This document shows, in pieces, positions 55,553 through 64,000 of a DNA stretch of 64,000 nt. Each line of letters starts with the position of its first letter. Within the stretch, counting starts at the first letter, position 1. The position numbers and the translations under genes were made by a program. Under the pieces are notes generated by a model. It ran no database searches, was not told where the DNA came from, and saw nothing but the letters and a program-made list of their open reading frames with translations. This DNA comes from Gautieria morchelliformis (lineage: Eukaryota > Basidiomycota > Agaricomycetes > Gomphales > Gomphaceae), in contig WHVA01000343.1 of NCBI GenBank assembly GCA_015179125.1, positions 61,001 to 125,000 on the forward strand, given 5' to 3'.

Positions 55553-57694
55553 TTAAATGCTGCTGATACTTTGTAGGAATCTCTTTAAGGATGCGGAGCC
55601 CACAGACCACAATATGCTCGGAGATATAAGACTAGTTCCCGGCGCAGAGAACATTTGCACGTTGAACATGACGAGAGAGACGTTGAGGTTCTGAGAGTAT
55701 GCATTTCAATAAGCATGTTTCCACGGATCGGGGGGTTCTAAAACCTACATGAATGGCGGCTAACATAACTTGGGTCATGTACCATCTGATGAATGCGCCT
55801 TTACTGTGTGCTTCTCCCGAAATAGGCGTGGTGGTTGGGTAGCCATAATCTGTAGGTAGACAAAAAGAGAGATTAGACCTATTCCCGACCAACCGAAGCG
55901 AAGGAGGTGTACTGACCTATTGCTTTAGTCGCATCCCTGTAAGATGCGAACATGAGCAATCGCTTAAGAGTACTAGCCGGCGTGAGAGTCACCAAACAGG
56001 TTCTAAGTACTCCGCGGAACGCCGGAAGAAGGTCTGTGAGAAATCGTCCGGAAGATAGGAAGGACGATGTGGGCAAGAAAGCAAGGCATTTAGAGCTGTC
56101 ACTTGAATCGCCGCTTTGCTGCAACCTTGACTTCAAAAAACAAAAACAAAAAGTCAGCCGACTGGAACCACGGCGATGTTGTCGTGTGCGTACGAACCCG
56201 AAAGCCGGGTTCAGCTGCAGCAAAGAATCACCAACGGCAACAAAGTTGGACGGAATATTGGGCGCGGCGTGATATTTGATGAATGAACATGGAGCTAGCG
56301 GCATCGATCAGCTTCCACCGCGTTGGTAATAGGGGTTGTAAGATTCACATAAGCGCAGATATTTACAATCGTGCTGGGCTTCGCTCGAGAGAATTTCAAC
56401 CAGTTCAAGCACCCATGTTGGTACTTTGCCGGGCCCTTGGACCGATCGGACGTGTTGTATAATATCATCGACTGTCTTGGGGACGTCGAATTTACCCCAG
56501 CCGAAACAGCAGACCAGGACTGGAAAATACATCTGTGAGGTGAGCAGAAGATATATGGATCGATCTCTTACTGGTATCGTTGTCCATTCTAGTGATTACA
56601 AACCCGGTGTTGCCATAAGTAACGTCGGCCCCAAACCCGTAGATAGCCCCAGCTTGCGAGTAGCCTCCTGGAATAGGGAGCCTGCTCTTGAGCTCATCCG
56701 AGACTGTGAACGTGGTCGTGAAGTAGCGGGTTTTCGGATCGTAGCTTGTGCGCAGATTGTCGGCGAGATCGTACCTCGCTTCCGGCAACCACTTGAGCCC
56801 GGCTTGCAGACCGCCGGTGCAGTCTGGGTTGATTAATGAGTACATGTACATGGCACTCTAAAACGCCCCCATACCGACAACCAGAGAGGTGTCTTGAATA
56901 ATTTCCTCAACACCGTCTGTGCTACGCACAACGACCGAACCCAGGCGACGCTTGGTCTCATGTGAGGGGTTCAATCTAACTACCGTTCCAACGTAGCGTT
57001 TGACACTACTTTGGTGTCTAAAAAGGAGTCGCTGGAGCAGCGCGTCGAGGGTTGCGCGTCTAAGCAAGATGGTCTCGGGGAGCTTCGCAGAAGGGAATGC
57101 CTTGTGTGGTGCAGGAATGCTGATGCCCCCATGATGAATCTGAAAGTCTGCCGGTGTTCTCCTGGAGACATACATGAGACATTAAATAGACAAAGTCAAT
57201 AATTAGAGTTACACTCCGCCGCTATGCTCAGCTTCTTGGAGGAATGAGGGCCAAAGTCTCGCCAGAACATCCAGCATGAAAATAAGATACGCTGTGCCTG
57301 AGCATGAGTACACGAGACCATCGAAGGCACCACGTTATCTGCACATACCATGTGGGTGCTCTTGCTGATAAGACCGTGTCTTAGCTTGACCGGGGGAGTC
57401 TACCAAAATGACTTTGTAGAAATGGTCGGCGCAGATTCGCGCAGTCAACGTGCCCGAAACGCTGATACCAAATCAGGAGATTCTGTGCGAAGTGCGGAGA
57501 ACTGACCTTGCGCCACAGACGACTGCAGTCCCGCGATACTTGACAACTCTTGTAACGCCCAGGAGAGCAAGATCTTCTCCCCAAAAGGGAGTCGGTGGAG
57601 GCCGCAGAACGCGTCGGTAAAATGCAAGCGCTGTGACTGCAAAGAGCGCGACCGCTAGGATGGTTGATGTTGTGTCAGAGAAGACTTGAGACAT
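55553..57694 (-). CDS. Membrane-anchored FAD-dependent monooxygenase
   Basis: Start Met-Ser-Gln at 57694, followed by a membrane helix ('TILAVALFAVTALAFYRRVL') and 'PPTPFWGEDLALLG', then 'GTAVVCGASVSGTLTARICADHFYKVILVD' (FAD Rossmann fold, spanning the first intron 57506-57463). Further blocks: 'YLIFMLDVLARLWPSF', 'VDCTGGLQAGLKWL', 'NIPSNFVAVGDSLLQLNPAFG' (the GD FAD-binding block) and 'EPVW..DATKAIDYGY'. About nine introns of 45-75 bp are needed. The last exon encodes 'MFSAPGTSLISPSILWSV' and stops at 55553. An apparent TGA at 56310-56308 falls inside an intron (GTAAAT ... CTAG). Such enzymes hydroxylate or epoxidise hydrophobic substrates. In meroterpenoid clusters an FMO often epoxidises the prenyl chain before cyclisation; that role here is inference. 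Coding appears intact. Confidence 0.82.
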
Positions 57695-58929
57695 TGCGGC
57701 GTCAACGACCTGTAGAGCTGAATGCACGGTAGGTTTTTACATCCGAATGTAATCGTGTAATCGTGTAGGGTCGCAGGACATAGACTCGTTACACAAGGGG
57801 AAAGCCAGAATCTGTCAAATTCAGACAAGATCAGATGACATAATACAGTTGCTCTGCCCTTTCTGAGCGGGGCATCTAACTGTCAAGATCTGTCCTTGAC
57901 TTTTACAGGTGCCGCAACATCACTGTAAAGATCCGGTGCCTCAGTTATCCAACCCGATGGGGCCCCGATCGCGACCGCGCCGGCCACAATGATTTGTTCG
58001 ACCGTAAACAGCTAGGATAAGCTGTGTAGCTGTGGGGACACGCATCTATTGCAAGAGGTGTGCGAATTCCGCTGGTCCCACGGAGTGACTCTAAGGGTTT
58101 ATTTATGGAGGACGTCGGTGCCTAGCGAGGCACCGCAAGCGAAAATTGATCAAGATTGAGGAGAGGTGAGTGTAATACTGTACATACTATACATGGGAGA
58201 AACAGGGTGAAATACGAACCTGACGATGGTATGGGGTAGTGGAAACCCGTAGGGAAAACCCCTTGAGTCATGCGTCATGACATGCAGGGATATGAGGGGA
58301 GAGGGAGGCAGGGAAAAGGTCGCGACTGCAAAAAATAGCGCAAGGGTTAGCGTGGGTACGGCTAGAGCAAAGAAGTGACTCAAGCGCGCCAACTACGCTG
58401 AACAGGAAGCGGCAAGCGCGATCCACAGGGGCGATAACGATGCTAAGAGTGATTCTCCCACTGAGACACGCGGCAGTGAACGTCCATGACGTGCACGGTG
58501 GGACTCCAGCCTATGCGAGCGGTGAAGTTGACAAAGAGAAGCGAGAGAGCTGTTTCCGACACGGATGCGTCAGGTCATGTGTGTTTCTCGGCGTAGTACC
58601 GCGGGAGCAACGGTGTCAAAACTGCTACTTAACTCTGAATCCGACTATGTACTTAGTGCCATCATGTCCCCCACCCAGTATGCCAAGACCCTCAGGATCA
58701 CATTGCCAAGGAGCCCGATTGAGTGGCCATGAAAGGATTGGTTGGCAATCAGAAACGTCTCTCTGACTCAGTAGCCAACGCGCGTTCGACTATTCCTTAG
58801 GGCTAATTTACGCTTTGCAGTCTATATTAACAATCAGGAAATTCCGCTCCGCAACAAAGCGAACGAACTCGCCAAAATATCTTGTTCGTTAAAAAGGTTT
58901 AAGTTTAAGTATTGGATGCCAAACACCCG
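57695..58929. other. Intergenic, 1.2 kb
   Basis: Promoter side of the FAD monooxygenase and 3' side of the P450 array. A minus-strand 80-codon frame (58392-58150) starts with a signal-like hydrophobic stretch ('FFALAVPTLTLALFFAVATF') but has no other support and could be chance. Confidence 0.35.
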
Positions 58930-59404
58930 CACCGTGTATTGCACAATCCAACGCCATTGCCACTTCGCCATTGTTTCACCGCTTCCGGTGCCGTAACCGA
59001 ACGTATCAACACCTCTGCTCCCAGCGAGCGTCATTTCAAATGGTTAAGGTACAATATTTCACCATTCAACGCCATTGCCGCTTCGCCATTGTTTCCCTTC
59101 TCCCAGTTCGGTACCGAACGTATCAACAACTCTGCTTCGAGCGAGCGTCATTTCAAGTCTTAAAGGTACAATATATTTCACATTTCTACGCCATTGGCGC
59201 CTCGCCGTTGTTTCACTTCTTCCAGTTCGGTAACCAAACATATCAACGCCTCTACTTCGAGCGAGCGACATTTCAAATGTAAGGGTACAATATGTTTCAC
59301 AATTCTACGCCATTGCCGCCTCGCCATTGTTTCATTTCGTCCAGTTCGGTAACCGAACGTATTAACGCCTCTGCTTCAGGCGAGCGACATTTCAACTCGT
59401 AAGG
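58930..59404. repeat. Four-copy tandem array of the P450 3' end (118-119 bp unit)
   Basis: The marker 'cgccattg' occurs at 58952, 59070, 59189 and 59308, so the spacings are 118, 119 and 119 bp. The copy at 59286-59404 contains the last coding bases and TGA stop of the P450 gene; the other three follow it and read on the minus strand as variants of its C-terminus (for example 'MSLARSRGVDMFGYRTG'). Copies differ by 10-20%, so the amplification is not recent. Confidence 0.85.
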
Positions 59405-61426
59405 GTACGGTTTGGGATGACTATTAATAGCACACATCAAGGCAATATCAAACAGAAGGACCTGAACACACTCACCACACGGTTCCAATGTTAAAATCGA
59501 GCCCAGGTGCGATTTCGACACCGTTTGCATCCTTCCCCTTGCAAACAAGGAAGACAGAAAGTGTCATAGAAACAGTAATGAACATGCTCGCATTGGCGAA
59601 GTCTTGACCAGGGCATGCACTGTAATGTTCATTCAGATGAACCAAATGCGCGTGGACAAAATTAATGAACTCACCGCCTGCCAAATCCGAAGATGAACGA
59701 ATTTGGGTCCAGCTCTGGCTTTCTACTGCCCTCCGGCAGGAATCGAGAGGGGTTGAACACTGAGGGGTCAGCATAAATAGAAGGATCACGCGTGAAGTTC
59801 CTGGTAATTTGTTGAATAATGACAAGTCGAAGACGGCCAGCAAAACACCTACCACATATGAGGCAAGATTACGGAATCTTTTGGAATGCGGTAGCCCTTG
59901 TATATGTCCTCTTGTACAGCGCGGTGAGGTATCCCTAATGGCTCAAGTGAGATGGTAGTCGACATACGTCGAATGAAGAAGACTGCACCTATGCGACCAA
60001 CAGGGTGCCATCGCAAGAGTTCTTTGACGAGGGCATCCACATACGTTAGTTTAGGCCGATCACTAAATGAGGGTAGCCGCTGTGTTCCAACTACGCTATC
60101 GAGCTCCTCTCTAGCTCGCTGCTGAATGTCGGGGTGGATAATCATGAGGAGGAAGAAAGTGCTAAGTGCAGCAACACTCTGGATGACCTCAACTCAGCAT
60201 CCGTTGATATACTTCCCCCAGACCACAAACCGGATCGGTTCCTCCGCCATAGATCGAATTGGCCGCCCACTTTATTGCAGTCTCCCGCTCCTCATCCAGG
60301 CCGGGTTCAAGAAGCATATTTGACGTAAAAGATGGGTACACGTCTCCGATAGCCTGTTGGAGGTAAGGTTATAGAGCTATAAGCATACCAACGACTTGGA
60401 CGTACCATGCTGCGCTTGACGAAGGCATGAGGCCTCCCAGCCTGTTCCATGTTATGCTTAAAGTATAGACGACCCACCCGTTTGAAGTAGGCCCCTGGGG
60501 TCCAATCGGGAATATGCTTGACTTGGGTGAAATTATGAGACCAGCTAGACGTTGATAGCATGGCAGTAGAAAATACGTACGGATCGGGAAAGTGTCGACC
60601 AGCCAAGCACCGGGCCTTGTTGCTATGTAAAACTCCTTTGCCGCGGTTTGAACAAGGCCAACAAGAGGATCCGGCTTATCCGTCTCGATGGAATATCCGT
60701 GCGAGATACGCAGCGCGATTGCGCCTGCCGTCCTAAACAAGAGACGGTTCAGTACTAGCCTGCTTGGACATTCATCTGTAAAACCCTAACAAACGGAGGT
60801 TGGGAATCAAGGTATCGGTCTTGGTCAATTCGCGCAGCAGGAAAACTCGCGTTTCCGTTTCCTGAAGGTGTTCGAAAGCCGTGATGGCAGATTTTGTGCC
60901 GATGTACGACTTCAAGAGCCTCCGCATGTAGCGGAAATGCGGACCGTTCTGCGACATGATCATCTGTTTGTCCCAGCCTATCCTACAGTACGGGGTCAGA
61001 CAGCGGGGTGAGAAGCACAGAAGCACCACATACATCTCCCCGGCGAATGTGAAGATGGGACGACCCGAATAGACAGTCGAACGTTGGTCCAAGAGGTCGA
61101 TGGCGGTTTGGAGGTCATTCAGAACGACTACAGTCTTCCCGAATACGCTGACGCTGCTGATTGGCCCTGTAATTAATGCATGAGGTTAGTGAGTGCTGAC
61201 TATGTGCCATGGGAGAATGGTATGTACCGAAACGCTCAAGGTGGTCTGCCCATGGGAAAGGATCGTCCTCCTTCGCGATATCGAACAGATTCCCGATGAT
61301 GGGTAGTCCAGGAGGGCCGGGGGGGAGCTTAACAGACCCACCACGAGTGATACGGTAGATTACAGTCAAAGATATCGATATGAGGGCTGCAATGGCGGCC
61401 ACACCGATGCGAGTGGTATCAGCCAT
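59297..61426 (-). CDS. Cytochrome P450 monooxygenase
   Basis: Start Met-Ala-Asp-Thr at 61426; an N-terminal anchor ('[18 protein letters not shown]') and the proline hinge '[17 protein letters not shown]'. Substrate region blocks follow ('[16 protein letters not shown]', '[14 protein letters not shown]', '[11 protein letters not shown]'). I helix 'YGGGTDP' then '[25 protein letters not shown]', ExxR in 'KELLRWHPV', the PERF-like '[10 protein letters not shown]', and the haem loop 'FGFGRRACPGQ', split by an intron after Arg-Arg. The tail is '[24 protein letters not shown]'. About ten introns of 43-65 bp; roughly 500 aa, normal length. Oddity: the conserved Thr of the Asp-Thr oxygen-activation pair is Pro. 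It probably oxidises the cluster product at the ER; the substrate is unknown. The 5' end faces the UbiA gene across 727 bp. Confidence 0.88.
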
Positions 61427-62153
61427 TGTCCAGTCTATGGATTGACATCCACATGGAGCCAATATAGCCTTTGGGATGTCAGGGTATCCGATTGTTGATG
61501 TATTTTCAAATGCGGGGCCTTTAGTTAACCGTTGAGTTGATATCCAATTCCCCGGTTTTTAGTGGCAGTACCGCGTTACACATCTGTCACGCGGCAGGCG
61601 CCGATTTCACTTTTGTGGCGCTCGAGGTTGCGACATTCGCTGCTCGTACTAATCAGGAAGCGATCACTGAGAGTATATTGCTTCGCGGCGCGTGCGCTCA
61701 AAGGTTCCCCCTGGCGCCCCTCGGTGTGTTGCCAATTTTAGTTAATCAGACAATATTGAACATCATTGCTGTTCTCAACTTCTCCGACACCTGGATGTGG
61801 AGTGGAGCGCTATATGGGGACGGTGTCGATAACCTCCTTCCTGATGGTCCCTTACCCCCGTGAGGATGGGATGTTGAAGCACACCCGGTTATGTATTGAG
61901 CCCGAACGTGCTAACTCGGGACCGCCACAATTTGTGTCTCCAGGGATGCATCGGGCTGTCGCCTCAAATTCCAATTCTAGTCGTTTGCAGAATAGTCCCG
62001 CAACATCGCATTGGCACTGTATTTATAGTTCCCGTGGCTCCACCGTATTGGATACATGGCATACAATGTGTTATTCATAAGTTGGGCGATCCCTACAGTG
62101 TCTTTTCATCAAATTGCCTGTTTAACCGTCTGAGCTCGCCGTATAACGCTAAG
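61427..62153. promoter_or_regulatory. Shared divergent promoter region of the P450 and UbiA genes
   Basis: The 727 bp between the two start codons must hold both promoters. I did not find a clear TATA box or a known factor site. A 108-codon + frame (61537-61863) lacks any motif and is not supported as a gene. Confidence 0.5.
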
Positions 62154-63702
62154 ATGGACAAAAACGCTGCATCCATGAGGTCACCGTTGCGCCAGCTTGC
62201 AACGGATCTTCAACCATGGGTAAGTGGTTCGAATTAATCGCGGACACATTATGATTGAAGAGTACACGACTAGGTGGATTTGACTCGCATAACGATGCTG
62301 TCAGGTAACATGATGGTCTTCTGGCCATATGGTCAGTGTGAATCCTAGCGGCATCAGGCTGTTCTGACAATACCTTCCTTTATAGCTTGGGGTTTAACGT
62401 TCGCTGCGCGCGCCACTGGACTTGGATTCAACGATTTTGCATCCTTCATGCTTATCGGCTTCGTCGGTGCATGTTTGTCACACAGGTATGTCTCAATATG
62501 ACTCCATTATGATCCTACCAGCAACTCACCTTAAATCACAGTGGGTCCTGTTCTACACCCATCTCTTCACTCATCCAATGAGAAACTTGCCAGGTACCGG
62601 ATGTGTCTGGAATGATATCGTCGACCGCAAATTCGACCAACAAGTCGGTAAGTATCCCTCCTAGTTATCCACAGTACCTAAATTCTGACAGAATGGTTAT
62701 CGACAGAACGCACAAAGCGGCGCCCTGTTGCGTCGGGATCCGTATCCGTCGGAGGAGCCGTCATATTTCTCCTTGTGCATATAGTATCGCTGCTCTCCAT
62801 GATATGGACGGCTAACCCGCTTCCGTGGGTACCTCTCGCCGTCAGTTGCTAATGGATCATGAACCATGACTTCACGTCCAGATGGAACATCGGTATAGTG
62901 ACAATATTCCCCCTGGCAGGAATCTACCCATTTTGCAAGCGATTCATACCCTATCCGCAGGTGTGAAAGCCGTTTTCTCGATTCTCACATACACAACCAT
63001 TAACGCATCGACTGCTAGGCGTGGCTTGGTTTGCCATCTTACCGACATATGGCTAGGTCAGGACTAATGAATATCTTCCAGGTGTCGCTATTAATACAGG
63101 AAGTACCATGGCGTGGGCATTGGTAACAGGAGAAATTCCCAAAAGTGCTATAATACTCGCCGCAGGAGCATGGATGTGAGTATTTTGCCACTACCGGCAT
63201 TCCTTCCAATATTTATCATACTTCTCAGGTGGACCATGTGGTACGGTAAGTGCCGCATGGACAAAGGGAGACGCCCCACTGCTAATACTTGCGTTCAGAC
63301 ACGATTTACGCCAGTCAGGATAAACAGGACGATGTGAAGGCAGGAGTAAAGTCTTCCGCCGTCAGTTTCGCTGCCAAAATCAAGGCATATCTCTTCTTCT
63401 TTGGGTCCAGCCTGATGGCAGCGCTGGTATCTTGTGGGATTCTCAACAACCAGTCGATTCTCTTCTACGTTATCAGCGTGGTCGGAGGAGCCCTTCACCT
63501 TGCATGGCAGCTCTACACGATCGACGTAGACTCCCCTAAAAGCTGCTGGAAAGCTGTAAGTGTCAGGGTATCGCGCTGCTCCGAAAGTTACTGATGATTC
63601 TCTGCCCCGCAGTTCCGGGCAAATGCATTTGTATTCGGTGGAATTGTGGAGGCGGGGCTTTTTCTGGATTACCTTACCAAAGGGAACATACTGGCATACT
63701 GA
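62154..63702 (+). CDS. UbiA-family membrane prenyltransferase (meroterpenoid type)
   Basis: Transfers a polyprenyl chain to an aromatic or quinone-like acceptor in the ER/Golgi membrane. Eleven exons: 62154-62219, 62274-62331, 62386-62485, 62594-62647, 62707-62824, 62882-62960, a 10-nt microexon 63019-63028, 63082-63175, 63229-63245, 63299-63555, 63613-63702. Key blocks: 'MMVFWPYAWGLTFAAR'; the first Asp-rich site 'NDIVDRKFDQQVERTKRRP'; 'IYPFCKRFIPYPQAWLG'; the second Asp-rich site 'YDTIYASQDKQDDVK'; and several hydrophobic helices. About 314 residues, normal for the family. The model totals 943 nt, one base over a multiple of three; the excess lies at the exon 3-4 joint (62485/62594). It resembles Coq2 but the context points to secondary metabolism. 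Confidence 0.85.
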
Positions 63703-64000
63703 TCACGAATTCTGATCGAGAATCAGGCACCCTAGAGGCACCCTACACAGGTGCTTAAGTCTATTAAACTTGTTCCCGGCAGCCCGTTGTACTATTTTGC
63801 TCCGTAGGATGGTTTCTTATTTGTGATTTCCGACTACGCCCAAATCCATTTCCTCAGCCATGCATGGCGTGAGCAGTGGGGGAGTGGGGGGTGGAGTGTG
63901 TTGGTACCTGTCTATTACGTACCGATTGCACTAGTCAATGTCTTACTACTAATATTTCAATATCTTGATGTGTCTTTCAAGTTATAAGATATTCCACCAA
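63703..64000. other. 3' flank of the UbiA gene, window edge
   Basis: No gene start or motif is seen in the last 300 bp. A direct repeat 'ggcaccctagaggcaccctacaca' lies at 63726-63749. Confidence 0.4.

Noticed and set aside
56308-56310. In-frame TGA in the FAD monooxygenase, first read as a nonsense mutation
   Set aside because: A 72-bp GT-AG intron (GTAAATATC ... GCCGCTAG) covers it, and splicing restores the family sequence 'SPCSFIKYHAAPNIPSNFVAVGDS'.
62154-63702. Assignment as the housekeeping Coq2 gene
   Set aside because: Motifs fit both, but clustering with P450, FMO and a membrane cyclase candidate and the shared divergent promoter favour secondary metabolism; not excluded.

Overview
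The window is filamentous-fungal nuclear DNA, most probably from a mushroom-type basidiomycete (Agaricomycotina). The evidence is many 45-70 bp GT-AG introns in the right-hand genes, a Tad-like LINE family with gag-like zinc-knuckle ORF1s, Ty3/gypsy elements and typical basidiomycete P450, FAD-monooxygenase and UbiA proteins. No rRNA, tRNA, CRISPR or bacterial feature was seen. All assignments come from reading the sequence; no database search was run.

Region 1 (1-2.6 kb) holds two unassigned minus-strand coding stretches. Region 2 (2.6-32.7 kb) is a nest of mobile elements that can be unpicked from target-site duplications (TSDs). LINE A (+ strand) was hit in ORF2 by a Ty3/gypsy element (5031-17367, TSD GACAT), which was itself hit by the nearly intact minus-strand LINE C (ORF1 10675-12447, ORF2 6836-10678). 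A second copy, LINE B, entered LINE A further downstream (TSD AGGGGGCTT at 19084-19092). Four solo LTRs with 5-bp TSDs sit inside A and B. One inversion of about 8.9 kb (about 23721-32661) then flipped the 3' halves of both A and B, so they now lie on the minus strand at 24274-32661.

Region 3 (32.7-50 kb) is gene-poor repeat DNA: a Tc1-like transposase remnant, a Harbinger-like MITE (33720-34406), a 575-bp foldback with CACTG ends (37416-37990), a long solo LTR (38028-39257), a minisatellite with a 465-bp higher-order period (44500-45245), a decayed second Ty3/gypsy element (47280-49250) and AT-rich hairpin elements.

Region 4 (50-64 kb) is host gene space and resembles part of a meroterpenoid biosynthetic cluster: a polytopic membrane protein that is a candidate membrane terpene cyclase (50218-51280, -), a broken AMID/FSP1-type FAD oxidoreductase (52368-53725, -), a membrane-anchored FAD monooxygenase (55553-57694, -), a cytochrome P450 (59297-61426, -), and, divergent from it, a UbiA-family prenyltransferase (62154-63702, +). 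Together these could prenylate an aromatic or quinone acceptor, oxidise the prenyl chain or ring, cyclise it and tailor it. No polyketide synthase lies inside the window. The last 119 bp of the P450 gene has been amplified into a four-copy tandem array just past its stop codon. The oxidoreductase carries two lesions and the UbiA gene model is one base out of register at one junction, so the cluster may be partly decaying.
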